From: Bacteroidota bacterium
Lineage (GTDB): Bacteria; Bacteroidota; Bacteroidia; 2-12-FULL-35-15
Direction of reading: 5' to 3'
Length of the DNA stretch: 64,000 bases
NCBI GenBank assembly: GCA_025963725.1
Contig: JAOQAE010000005.1
Coordinates: 1 to 64,000, forward strand
In this document: piece after piece, positions 1-8,322 of the stretch
Layout of the letters: each line of letters begins with the position of its first letter
Position numbering within the stretch: position 1 is the stretch's first letter
Notes under the pieces: model-generated
The model's database searches: none
The model's input: the letters and a program-made list of their open reading frames with translations, nothing else
What the model was told of the DNA's origin: nothing
Translations under genes and position numbers: made by a program

Positions 1-1918
1 AGTAGGAATGGAACATGGTCCATACGTCCTTTTCATTAAAATCAAACAAGGGCTTGCCTGTTTTAAATAAGCGGACCACATTCTTATGTTCGATCAAACT
101 GCCTTTGGGCTTGCCCGTGGTGCCGGAGGTATAGATCACATAAGCAAGGTCATGAGGCTTGTTGACTGGCGTTGGATTTTCTTTTTCATAACTGCCTGAT
201 CGTTCTTCAAATTTCTTCAGCTCCCCTGCATCCAGCACTACCTTACAACAGCTGTCTGCGATCATGTATTCGATCCGCTCCTGTGGGTACTCGGGATCAA
301 TAGGAACATACGCCCCACCCGATTTTAACACACCAAGGATGGCAATGATCATCACTTCGCTTCTCTCTACCTTAATTCCGATCAGATCATCCGGCTTTAT
401 CTTATATTCTTTGCGTAAGTAGGATGCAAGCTGGTTGCTCCGCTCATTGAGCTCGCGGTAAGTAAGCGCTGTTGTTCCTGCGGTTACTGCAATATTCTCA
501 GGGTATTTTTTTACCTGCTCTTCAAACAGGTTTATGATCGTCTTTTCAGTCGGATAATTTACCTTCGTATCGTTGAAACCTTCTAATTCCAGCTTTTCTT
601 CCTCGCTTAAATAATCGATCTGCCCGATCGCGGATTCAGGAGAAAGAGCCATCTGCGTAATGACCCGCAGGAAGTGGCTCTCCATCTGCTTCACCTGTGA
701 AGCTTCATACATACAGCTGTTATAGCTAAATTTCAATGTCAGAGCGGCCGATGGTATCACCATGCAGGTGAAATCATAATTATTCTGCTCAAAAGTATCG
801 GATGATAAAAATGATAACTCACCGGCAGTGCCCTTGTCGCTTATACTCTGCTGGATCATTTCCTCCACCGGAAAGTTCTGAAACTGTAATATATGATCGA
901 AGAGGCTTTGTTTTATTTCACTTTGGGATTGAATATCTGCAAGTTGCGTATAATGATGCTCACTTTCCTCTATGGAACGTTGCTGAACCTCTTTCAGAAG
1001 CTGCCTGATCGTAACACCGGAATTAATTTTAACACGCACAGGAATAGTGTTAATGAATAAGCCGACCATTCTTTCAATTCCATCAATTTCACCCGGACGT
1101 CCCGATACAACAGAACCAAAAACAACATCACCTGTATTGTTATATCTGCTAAGCAAAACAGCCCATGCAGTTTGTATAAATATATAATCTGTTATTCCTA
1201 AGGTGCTGCATAATCTCTTCATGGCTGCTCTCACGGAAGGATCCAATGAAACTGAAGTTTCCCCGGGGTGATGTGCTATGCCTTCTTCTTTTACAGGACG
1301 CTTTGGTAAGGGGGTCAATGTATTAAAGCCCGACAGGTATTCTTTCCAATAGCGTAAAGAGCCCGACTTCTCCTTTTTCATCAGCCATTTTATATAGTCT
1401 GAATACGGCCTTACAGTCTCCTGTTTAATTGTGGCACCTCTAACAAGGCTATGATAGATCTGGAAAAATTCATTGATCAGGATGCCGATGCACCAGCCAT
1501 CCATCAGGATGTGATGATGACTCCATATAAATTCATAGGCGTTTTCACCTAACCCTAATAACGTCAAACGGATCTGGGATCCATTATGCAAGTTAAACCC
1601 TTTCTTCCGGTCAGTATATTTATACTCTTCAACAGAAGATTCCACTTCACCTGGAATTTCTTTATAAGTAAAAGCGGGGGGACAATCTTTTATAACAACC
1701 TGGAGCGTGTTATCGGAATACTCACTTGTAAAAAAGGTTCTTAAAACGGCATGCCGCGCCGATAGGATCCTGTAGCTTTCTTCAATTTTATTTATCTCAA
1801 GCGCACCATTAACTCTGCAACTTATCTGATTAAAATAAGCGGAGGCCCCGGGCGCCTCCAGCCAATGATAATAAAACCCCTCCTGTAAGGGAGACAGGGG
1901 ATATACATCTTCTACCAT
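1..1918 (-). CDS. Nonribosomal peptide synthetase, N-terminal part (condensation + adenylation), runs off the left edge
   Basis: The gene reads leftward from an ATG at 1916-1918 and stays open to the window edge, about 639 codons. Residues 1 to about 440 form a condensation domain, which joins two aminoacyl (or acyl) thioesters; its catalytic HHxxxDG motif is present as HHILMDG at residues 135-141. An adenylation domain follows from about residue 455, with core motifs A1 (LTYRELN), A2 (LKSGGAYVPIDPEYP) and A3 (YTSGTTGKPKG, near residue 597). Substrate-specificity residues, carrier protein and later modules lie outside the window, so the product cannot be predicted. Because the protein opens with a condensation domain and no loading module, it must receive its donor from another synthetase or from an acyl starter. 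No partner gene is seen upstream; the next gene, also leftward, is more than 550 bases away. Confidence 0.93.
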   Translation of the reverse strand, partial: MVEDVYPLSPLQEGFYYHWLEAPGASAYFNQISCRVNGALEINKIEESYRILSARHAVLRTFFTSEYSDNTLQVVIKDCPPAFTYKEIPGEVESSVEEYKYTDRKKGFNLHNGSQIRLTLLGLGENAYEFIWSHHHILMDGWCIGILINEFFQIYHSLVRGATIKQETVRPYSDYIKWLMKKEKSGSLRYWKEYLSGFNTLTPLPKRPVKEEGIAHHPGETSVSLDPSVRAAMKRLCSTLGITDYIFIQTAWAVLLSRYNNTGDVVFGSVVSGRPGEIDGIERMVGLFINTIPVRVKINSGVTIRQLLKEVQQRSIEESEHHYTQLADIQSQSEIKQSLFDHILQFQNFPVEEMIQQSISDKGTAGELSFLSSDTFEQNNYDFTCMVIPSAALTLKFSYNSCMYEASQVKQMESHFLRVITQMALSPESAIGQIDYLSEEEKLELEGFNDTKVNYPTEKTIINLFEEQVKKYPENIAVTAGTTALTYRELNERSNQLASYLRKEYKIKPDDLIGIKVERSEVMIIAILGVLKSGGAYVPIDPEYPQERIEYMIADSCCKVVLDAGELKKFEERSGSYEKENPTPVNKPHDLAYVIYTSGTTGKPKGSLIEHKNVVRLFKTGKPLFDFNEKDVWTMFHSY

Positions 1919-2479
1919 AAATAATACTGACTTATAAAAAACAATTTAAACTCAGTGCCCAAAAACACTGTAACCTGGCTGAACAACTTGGAGGCAACGT
2001 CGTTCTGTTACCTGCCTCTGCGTCATTAAAAAATATAAAGCCTGTGTTCTTTATATAATCAGCCCGGTTTGTTAATTACCCATATATCGCACATTTATTG
2101 CCCAACGCAAACTCAAAAATGGTTTGCGCAAGAAGCACAAGTATGCTTTCTACAAATAATGACCGATCAGGTCAGAATAGCGGCGCAGGCCGAATATTCC
2201 TAAAATGAATCAATCAACAACAACACGCATCAAAGTGATAGAAAATAGCTATCCCAGTGAAAAGCGGAAGTTTTCAATGTAGATTATTATCAATAAAAAT
2301 TGAGGGAGTAGCTCAGGGCTAAAATAGAATTTTTTTTTTATAACTGGCAAATGTTTAATTAAAAACACTCAGTATCAATAATATAAATATTTAAATTATT
2401 GCTTTTCAATACACTTTTTACATTCCTTACAATGCATTGGATCGAGCCACCAGTATGTTTTATAGGCAATAAGTTTTTT
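1919..2479. other. Intergenic region upstream of the NRPS gene
   Basis: About 560 bases without a credible gene. The stretch is AT-rich, especially 2320-2420. It must contain the NRPS promoter, but no convincing -33/-7 pair could be picked. A short dyad, TGACC-GATCA-GGTCA at 2160-2174, is the only symmetrical site noticed and could be a repressor operator or chance. No terminator hairpin was recognised for the gene at 2480. Confidence 0.5.
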
Positions 2480-3742
2480 TTATAGTCCGGTGCTGCTGAT
2501 CCTCGAGTTCACCACATTGTTGTATTTTGACCCGAAGCGGTATGTTATTCCTGTGCTCATAGCGAAGATATAGCTTGTTGCTATTTCCTTCCGTTGCAGC
2601 AGCTGCTCATCCCTGCTGGAGCCGCCTTTTACAAGGGATATTTGATCATGAACCATTTCATACCCTACATATATACTGAAATAGAATCCTTTGAAAAGAC
2701 GTATGTCAGTATTAGCTGAAAGCGAAAGGTGATTTTTGTTTACATCATTAAAATAATGCGATCCCAATATTGAAATGCTGGCACTTCCCCATGGCTGTGT
2801 AACCGAAAGCGCTATATTCAGCTTATTCTGGAATACATTCTCGGTGATCATGTCGTAAATTGTTGTATCGGTATATTCATAATGATTGCCGGAAACAAGC
2901 CAGGTAACGGTAAAGCTCTTTTGCTGCGATTCTGAATAAGGGAACAAGTTATACTCCAGGGCAGGAGCGCCGGCAAGATAAAACTTCTGATTATTATACG
3001 TTGCACTTCCCGCCTTCCCGAACATTCCATAAGACCAGTGTTTATTAATGCTTCTTATATATCTCGCATATGCCTGCCGGGTATCGGTAAACGTATTTAT
3101 TGTATCAGTGCCGCTAATAAAACGGCTCGCGGAATAATCCATATTCACTTCGAGATCAACTTTAACCTGATCGGTTGTTTTGTTCACTGAAATTGCCCCG
3201 CCGTAATTCTGATTCAGCGCAGAGCGCTGTCCGTCGATATTTGCAGCTATACTCGTGTTCACAACCCATGACCTCCAGGGATCCACAGTTACAGTGGCAG
3301 TGTCCTGCACTTCATCAATTGCAATCTGTATATGCGGAGCATAACTTGTATGTGAAACATATCTGATAAGGCCCAGCTTTATCACTTGTGCAAGCTCCCT
3401 GCGGGTATCATCCTCCATATTTCCGGACTTCGACAGGTAGGTAAGCGTATCGGAAACTTCAGCAAATTTCTTCATTCCGATAAAGCAAAGGTTATACTTG
3501 GTGTATTCAACACCGGCCATCTGGTTGGTAATGAACAGATCCACATCGGCCGACTGCTTATCACGCACATAATTTACGAATGTGATCTCGGTCTTCAGGA
3601 AGTCTTCATAACAACCATTACAGTTAATAAATACATTCAAAACTCCTTCCTTCCGGCGAGCTAAAGTGTCGGGGGATAGTTGCGCCTCTGCTATTGAATA
3701 GAAAAAACACAAAAAAAGAATAATTCCACATCTGGTTTTCAT
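2480..3742 (-). CDS. Outer-membrane beta-barrel protein with conserved N-terminal FINCxxCxxDF-type domain
   Basis: A 420-residue exported protein of unknown function. Residues 1-20 are a signal peptide ending in AEA. Residues 33-135 form a conserved globular region with the pattern FINCNGC, then FVNYVRDKQSADVDLFIT and, further on, LGLIRYV; this block is known to me from hypothetical proteins of Bacteroidota and Proteobacteria that end in a porin-like barrel. From about residue 150 to the end there are alternating hydrophobic/polar strands closing with an aromatic-rich segment, consistent with an outer-membrane barrel. It is the last gene of a leftward cluster with the membrane protein at 3771 (28-base gap) and the ECF sigma factor at 4731, so it is likely a sigma target or a sensor for that pathway. 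The two N-terminal cysteines could be disulfide-bonded in the periplasm. Confidence 0.75.
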   Translation of the reverse strand: MKTRCGIILFLCFFYSIAEAQLSPDTLARRKEGVLNVFINCNGCYEDFLKTEITFVNYVRDKQSADVDLFITNQMAGVEYTKYNLCFIGMKKFAEVSDTLTYLSKSGNMEDDTRRELAQVIKLGLIRYVSHTSYAPHIQIAIDEVQDTATVTVDPWRSWVVNTSIAANIDGQRSALNQNYGGAISVNKTTDQVKVDLEVNMDYSASRFISGTDTINTFTDTRQAYARYIRSINKHWSYGMFGKAGSATYNNQKFYLAGAPALEYNLFPYSESQQKSFTVTWLVSGNHYEYTDTTIYDMITENVFQNKLNIALSVTQPWGSASISILGSHYFNDVNKNHLSLSANTDIRLFKGFYFSIYVGYEMVHDQISLVKGGSSRDEQLLQRKEIATSYIFAMSTGITYRFGSKYNNVVNSRISSTGL

Positions 3743-3770
3743 AATCGTAGTTATTTAAGGTAAATTGTTA

Positions 3771-4709
3771 TTAATTCTCAATTATAGCTTCAACCTGTCC
3801 ATTTATCAGTATTACATCGCCGGGCTGAGCTTCAGGAAAGAACAGAAAAACATCTATTTGCTGTTTATAGTTCGCTGTGAATTTTTTCGCTTTGAATTCT
3901 TTTCCAAGGTAGGCATCATTTGATATGGCAACAGCTACCGGATGAGATGGCTTGCCGCCCGCCGCATGCGTGAGTGTAATGTTCTTGAATTTGCTTTCCA
4001 GCTGAAGCTGATGGCTTCCTTTCACTGTTATTGTCATCCAGATGGCTTTAACATCCTTAAGGTCAGTACAATTTATATAATCATGCTCGCAATCCATGCA
4101 GTTAACCGAATATGGAAAGCTGGTATTGCGAGGTAAATCACAAAAGCTTTTCACATCCCAGAACTTACACGTTTTAACCTGGAGGAGTTTATTTAATTTT
4201 GATTTGGATGCAGTTGCCTCCTTTTTAGGAATGGTGTTTTTTTCTGCTCGAACGGTTGAATCTTTTACAATTGCCGTTTTTATCTCAGCGCTGTCGTTCG
4301 TGGCTGCCGGAATTGCCTGTTTTGTTACTCCTGCTGTATCAACTGCAGGTTGTGCTTCAGGTGCAGAAGGCATTGAATTGGCTTCAGGCCTTTCATCGTT
4401 GATCGCAATTGGCTGATGGCTACCGGTATCTTCTGGAACTACCATTATGTTATTATCCGGAGAGCTCAGGTCTCCCTCTGTACCGGCCACGGCAGCCTGC
4501 TTATTTTCAGGAGCCCGAAAGTAATTAACATAGACAAACGCAAGAGAGGCTACAAAAACAAGTCCGAGCGATGTTTTGATTAAAAGGGCTTTTAAAAGAG
4601 CCGATTTAACAATAGCCGCATTACTTTTTATTTTATTGAAATCAAGGCCGCTCTGAATTTGCTCGGTTGTAAGCTCCCTCCGGTTCTCAAGTACTTTGTA
4701 ATTTTTCAT
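3771..4709 (-). CDS. Single-pass membrane protein, candidate anti-sigma partner of the adjacent ECF sigma factor
   Basis: A 312-residue protein without a recognised domain name. A charged cytoplasmic N-terminus (residues 1-43) precedes one membrane helix (about 45-65, TSLGLVFVASLAFVYV), then a Pro/Ala/Ser/Asp-rich linker (70-170) and a C-terminal domain (about 175-312) with a cluster of cysteines (CKFWDVKSFCDLP, NCMDCEHDYINC). This short cytoplasmic segment, single helix and extracytoplasmic domain is the shape of many anti-sigma factors, and the gene starts 21 bases after the sigma gene at 4731. The anti-sigma role is inferred from position and topology only. The extracytoplasmic cysteines suggest disulfides or metal binding. 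Alternatively it may be a structural envelope protein co-expressed with the outer-membrane protein at 2480. Confidence 0.65.
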   Translation of the reverse strand: MKNYKVLENRRELTTEQIQSGLDFNKIKSNAAIVKSALLKALLIKTSLGLVFVASLAFVYVNYFRAPENKQAAVAGTEGDLSSPDNNIMVVPEDTGSHQPIAINDERPEANSMPSAPEAQPAVDTAGVTKQAIPAATNDSAEIKTAIVKDSTVRAEKNTIPKKEATASKSKLNKLLQVKTCKFWDVKSFCDLPRNTSFPYSVNCMDCEHDYINCTDLKDVKAIWMTITVKGSHQLQLESKFKNITLTHAAGGKPSHPVAVAISNDAYLGKEFKAKKFTANYKQQIDVFLFFPEAQPGDVILINGQVEAIIEN

Positions 4710-4730
4710 ATCACTTATATTAAATGAAAA

Positions 4731-5309
4731 TTATCTGCTTATTACTTTAGGGTATATACTTTTTAACTTATCAATGACCCTGTATGTTTTAACCTTGGCG
4801 TTATTCTCCGTAATGTTCAGGATCTGAGCCACTTCAACAAAGGGACGTTCTTCAAAATATCTTAGCTCGATGAGTAACAGCTCTTCTTCGGAAAGATAAG
4901 CGAGAGACCTTTTCAGTGAAGAGATCAGTTCCGTTTTTGTGCTTTCTGTTTCATCCTCGAGGTTACGCACTTCCTTCTCATCAAGGCTTATCACCCGCAT
5001 TTTATTTGTATCCCGGTAGAACTGATTGATCTCATTTATAGCAATTCTGTACAGCCAGCTGGAAAAGGGAAACCCATGATCTTTATACTTATGGATATTT
5101 ACCAGCGCCTTTGTAAAAACAGTGGATGTTACTTCCCGGCAATCATCCAGGTTCTCCACTCTTTTATATACAAACTTTAAGATTTGCTCATAATACTTTA
5201 CGTACAATGGTTCAAAACACTGAGCATCTTTTTTAGAAGCGTCTATTTGTTGCTTTTCGATCTCAGGTAACATAGCTTTTATTGCTGTTCTGTATATGCA
5301 ACGGAGCAT
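4731..5309 (-). CDS. RNA polymerase sigma factor, ECF subfamily
   Basis: A 192-residue sigma-70 family protein. Region 2 spans about residues 30-100 (YYEQILKFVYKRVENLDDCREVTSTVFTKAL split into helices, then FSSWLYRIAINEINQ, the -10 recognition helix) and region 4 about 130-190 (LSEEELLLIELRYFEERPFVEVAQIL followed by a helix-turn-helix). It directs transcription of its own regulon, presumably including the two downstream genes. Two starts are possible: ATG at 5309, or ATG at 5273 (MLPEIEKQ). A -7-like TATCTTTC (5316-5323) lies only six bases before the first ATG, which favours the second start or a leaderless message. Confidence 0.9.
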   Translation of the reverse strand: MLRCIYRTAIKAMLPEIEKQQIDASKKDAQCFEPLYVKYYEQILKFVYKRVENLDDCREVTSTVFTKALVNIHKYKDHGFPFSSWLYRIAINEINQFYRDTNKMRVISLDEKEVRNLEDETESTKTELISSLKRSLAYLSEEELLLIELRYFEERPFVEVAQILNITENNAKVKTYRVIDKLKSIYPKVISR

Positions 5310-5498
5310 ATTGCGGAAAGATACAAAAAAGGTGGATTTTTTATTTAAAGAAGAAACAATAGTTATAAAGCCGCGTCAATAAAGGCTTTCATCTATACTA
5401 AATTATTCAGGGAATTATCAATAGAGCCGGCCGGCAGAATTTATATAGTGCAACTGCATCTTATTAAGATAAGCCGGTAGCTATATCTTACCGTTCGT

Positions 5499-6917
5499 TT
5501 ACGCAGATTTAAACAAAACATCCATTTTTAAATCATTCTGCACATTTCCTGCATAGGAATTATCCTGTAAGCCGAAAGTAGTGATCATAGTGAGGAACAC
5601 CGACTTTTTCGTTTTAGTTTCGGTTCGGAAGGCCCCTACCTTATTTCGTAATTCTGCATCGTATTTTTTATCGATGATGAACGGGCTGATTGAGAACTTC
5701 ATTTCGCACAGGTTGATCACCCCATCACGGCGGTCGATAACAAGGTCTATCTGCGCTCCGTCTTTCGGCCGGGCGCTTTTCCAGGAAGATGTTTCTGTTT
5801 CAATACCGCTGATCCCCAGTTCTTTTTTAATTTGGGGGATGTGGGCAAGACAAACCTGCTCGAATGCATAGCCGCTCCATGCCCTGTGCTTCGGGCTATC
5901 GATCATGTGCAGCCAATAGCCTTTATCAACGGTTTTCTGATCCTTCATAAATTTCATATAGAACAGCGAAAAGAAATCGCAGAGCTGGTAGAGGCTGTTC
6001 CGCGACTGCTTGCCAAAGGGCACATATCGCCTGATGAAACCACTTTCTTCCAGTTCATCCAATAAGCCGGTAAGGTTGCCGCCTGTGGGTATTTTACTTG
6101 CCTTGCTGATCTCTTCACGGGTAAGCCCCTTGCTCTTTTTAGCAAGCGCGGCTACAATAGCTTCGTGACGTTCGGCCCTCGCAAATAAAGATTTAAACAG
6201 CTTGCCAAACTCATCTTTAAGCAGGCCGTTCGGTTCAAAGCAAAGCCTGTTAATGATCTGTGGAGCGCTCTGCCCCTTCCTGATGGCATCCCAATAAAAA
6301 GGAATGCCGCCTAAAGCCATGTATAGCTGTATGAGCTGATAAGGCTCCAATGCTATTTTCTTATGCTTCAACAGATCCATGCATTCATGAAGTGTGAAGG
6401 GCTCTATCTTTAACCGTTGGGTTACACGGTTATGCAGGCCTCCCTGGTTGTTAATGAGCTTATTGATCATCCAGGAAGCTGCCGAGCCGCATACAAGCAA
6501 TAAAACATCCTTTCTCCCTGAGGCCCAGCTATTCCAGAAATGTTCCAGCGCCGGGATAAAGCCGGAATGTGCAGTATCAAACCAGGGAAGCTCATCTATA
6601 AAGATGACCTTCTTCTTTTGTCTCGACTTTTCTATCATGCGCTTGATCTGCCGGAAGGCCTCCATCCAGTTCGTCGCATCAGCACGCCCCGCCATAGGAT
6701 GCTGTTCCTGCATGGCCATATTAAAGTTATCGAGCTGCTCCTGTAAGGTTGCCTTTGCGACCCCGGTCAGCCGGAATGTAAACCGGCCTTCAAACACGTT
6801 TCTTACAAGGTATGTTTTACCCACTCTTCTCCTTCCGTAAAGGGCTACAAACTCCGCCTTATCTGAGGCCAGCTTGTCATTTAGAATTTCGATCTCCTTA
6901 TTTCTTCCTATTAGCAT
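5499..6917 (-). CDS. AAA-type ATPase with C-terminal DUF234 (archaeal-ATPase-like family)
   Basis: A 472-residue ATPase. The N-terminus carries a Walker A motif YGRRRVGKTYLV at about residues 27-38, and a Walker B motif KVIFIDELPW near residue 104. A lid/winged-helix segment with GLTREEISKAS follows around 265-300. The C-terminal part (about 330-470) is the DUF234 region, with a nuclease-like core GAQIDLVIDRRDGVINLCEMKFS (written here in two parts: D-x-V-I-D and C-E-M-K), i.e. a PD-(D/E)xK-type arrangement. Such genes are common, mobile and of poorly defined role; some behave like selfish or defence modules. It stands alone between the sigma operon and the polymerase pair. The three-copy inverted repeat at 6953-7027 sits right upstream and probably controls it. 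Length matches the family, and no damage is seen. Confidence 0.85.
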   Translation of the reverse strand: MLIGRNKEIEILNDKLASDKAEFVALYGRRRVGKTYLVRNVFEGRFTFRLTGVAKATLQEQLDNFNMAMQEQHPMAGRADATNWMEAFRQIKRMIEKSRQKKKVIFIDELPWFDTAHSGFIPALEHFWNSWASGRKDVLLLVCGSAASWMINKLINNQGGLHNRVTQRLKIEPFTLHECMDLLKHKKIALEPYQLIQLYMALGGIPFYWDAIRKGQSAPQIINRLCFEPNGLLKDEFGKLFKSLFARAERHEAIVAALAKKSKGLTREEISKASKIPTGGNLTGLLDELEESGFIRRYVPFGKQSRNSLYQLCDFFSLFYMKFMKDQKTVDKGYWLHMIDSPKHRAWSGYAFEQVCLAHIPQIKKELGISGIETETSSWKSARPKDGAQIDLVIDRRDGVINLCEMKFSISPFIIDKKYDAELRNKVGAFRTETKTKKSVFLTMITTFGLQDNSYAGNVQNDLKMDVLFKSA

Positions 6918-6923
6918 AACGTT

Positions 6924-7027
6924 TCATTTTCGCCACAAATATACAAAAAAACATAGTTATGGCGGAAATGAATATCGGTCATTTCCGCCATAACTATATA
7001 AAATTAGTGAGTTATGGCGGAAATGAA
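6924..7027. repeat. Inverted and direct copies of a 16-19 bp operator-like element upstream of the DUF234 ATPase
   Basis: ATAGTTATGGCGGAAATGA (6953-6971) and its exact reverse complement (6979-6997) form a perfect 19-bp dyad with a 7-base spacer. A third copy, GTTATGGCGGAAATGAA, lies at 7011-7027, and a degenerate inverted copy TCATTTTCGCCA sits at 6924-6935, six bases from the ATPase start codon. The set lies between the divergent ATPase and polymerase genes. Either a DNA-binding protein (possibly the ATPase itself) binds here, or the dyad acts as a cruciform or recombination site. Confidence 0.85.
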
Positions 7028-7083
7028 CCTGCCGGGAAACGATTAAATTAATCAACATACTACGATACATAGCCACCATTCGC

Positions 7084-7112
7084 TATTCTTGGTAGTAAAT
7101 TTATAGTAAATT
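7084..7112 (+). promoter_or_regulatory. Possible promoter and direct-repeat operator of the translesion polymerase operon
   Basis: TATTCTTG (7084-7091) matches the phylum's TAnnTTTG -7 element with one mismatch. It is followed by two direct copies of TAGTAAATT (7093-7101 and 7104-7112), 11 bases apart, i.e. one helical turn, ending 9 bases before the dinB start. The repeats could be a damage-response operator; no classical LexA palindrome is seen. Confidence 0.35.
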
Positions 7113-7121
7113 CCAACTGCT

Positions 7122-8312
7122 ATGAACCGCTCCATCATGCACATTGACCTTGACTCCTTCTTCGTTTCCGTTGAACGGCTGATCCATCCCGAACTGATCG
7201 GAAAGCCCTTGCTTGTAGGGGGCGCCAGCGACCGGGGCGTAGTTGCCTCCTGCAGCTACGAAGCCCGCGAGTTCGGCATCCATTCTGCCATGCCAATGAA
7301 AATGGCCAGGCAGCTCTGCCCCGAAGCCCTCGTGGTACGTGGCGATACCGAGCAATACAGCAAATATTCCGGCATCATTACCGATATTATTCAGCAAGAT
7401 GTGCCGGTGTATGAAAAGCCCTCGATCGACGAGTTTTACATCGACCTCACCGGCATGGATAAATTCTTCGGCTGCTTTAAAATGGCCAAAGAGCTGCGGC
7501 AGAAGATCATTAAGGAAACAAACCTTCCTATCTCCTTCGCCCTTTCCACCAATAAAACCGTGGCGAAGGTCGGCACCGGCGAAGCCAAGCCCAACGGCGA
7601 AAAAGAGATCGCTTCCGGCACCGAGAAGCATTTTCTTGCGCCTCTCTCCATCAGGAAGATCCCGATGGTGGGCGACAAAACCTACATGACGCTCCGGAAC
7701 ATGGGCATCCAGCGGATCCACACCGTGCAGGAAATGCCCATGGAGCTGATGGAACAGGTGCTCGGCCAGAACGGCCTGATGATCTGGAAAAAAGCAAACG
7801 CCATCGATAATTCACCCGTAGAGCCTTATTCGGAGCGGAAATCGATCTCCACCGAACGCACCTTCGACCACGATACCATTGATGTAAAAATGCTGAAGGC
7901 GCTGCTGGTAAGCATGACCGAAAAGCTTGCCTTCCAGCTGCGCAGCGAGCAAAAGCTCACCTCCTGCATCACCGTCAAGATCCGCTATTCCGATTTCAAC
8001 ACCTATACCATGCAGGCACGCATTCCCTATACCTCGCTGGATCACACGCTGATGGAAAAAGTAAAGGAACTCTTCGATAAGCTCTACCAGAAACGCATGC
8101 TCATACGGCTCATCGGGGTACGGTTCAGCCACCTCGTACAAGGCAGCTACCAGTATACCCTGTTTGAAGATTCGAGCCAGCAGATCCAGCTGTACCAGGC
8201 CATGGACAAGATCCGCAAGCGTTATGGGAATGATACGCTGATCCAGCGCGCAGCCGGCATGGACATGAAGCACAACAACTTTAATCCCTTCAACGGGCTG
8301 CGAAACCACTAA
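7122..8312 (+). CDS. dinB: Y-family DNA polymerase (DNA polymerase IV)
   Basis: A 396-residue translesion polymerase. The catalytic triad is intact: D9 in HIDLDSFF and D103/E104 in SIDEFYIDLTG; the steric-gate residue is F13. The palm and fingers fill residues 1-170, helix-hairpin-helix motifs of the thumb lie around 170-230 (IPMVGDKTYMTLRNMGI), and the little finger covers 240-350. QYTLF at residues 344-348 fits a beta-clamp binding pentapeptide. Because the triad is present, this is an active Pol IV-type enzyme rather than the inactive ImuB scaffold, even though it sits directly upstream of a DnaE2-like polymerase (10-base gap), the usual place of ImuB. The two are probably co-transcribed and induced by DNA damage. 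Confidence 0.95.
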   Translation: MNRSIMHIDLDSFFVSVERLIHPELIGKPLLVGGASDRGVVASCSYEAREFGIHSAMPMKMARQLCPEALVVRGDTEQYSKYSGIITDIIQQDVPVYEKPSIDEFYIDLTGMDKFFGCFKMAKELRQKIIKETNLPISFALSTNKTVAKVGTGEAKPNGEKEIASGTEKHFLAPLSIRKIPMVGDKTYMTLRNMGIQRIHTVQEMPMELMEQVLGQNGLMIWKKANAIDNSPVEPYSERKSISTERTFDHDTIDVKMLKALLVSMTEKLAFQLRSEQKLTSCITVKIRYSDFNTYTMQARIPYTSLDHTLMEKVKELFDKLYQKRMLIRLIGVRFSHLVQGSYQYTLFEDSSQQIQLYQAMDKIRKRYGNDTLIQRAAGMDMKHNNFNPFNGLRNH

Positions 8313-8322
8313 ACACAACCGC

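Noticed and set aside
7101-7721. Minus-strand frame of about 206 codons opposite dinB
   Set aside because: Antisense shadow of an intact polymerase gene with catalytic residues.
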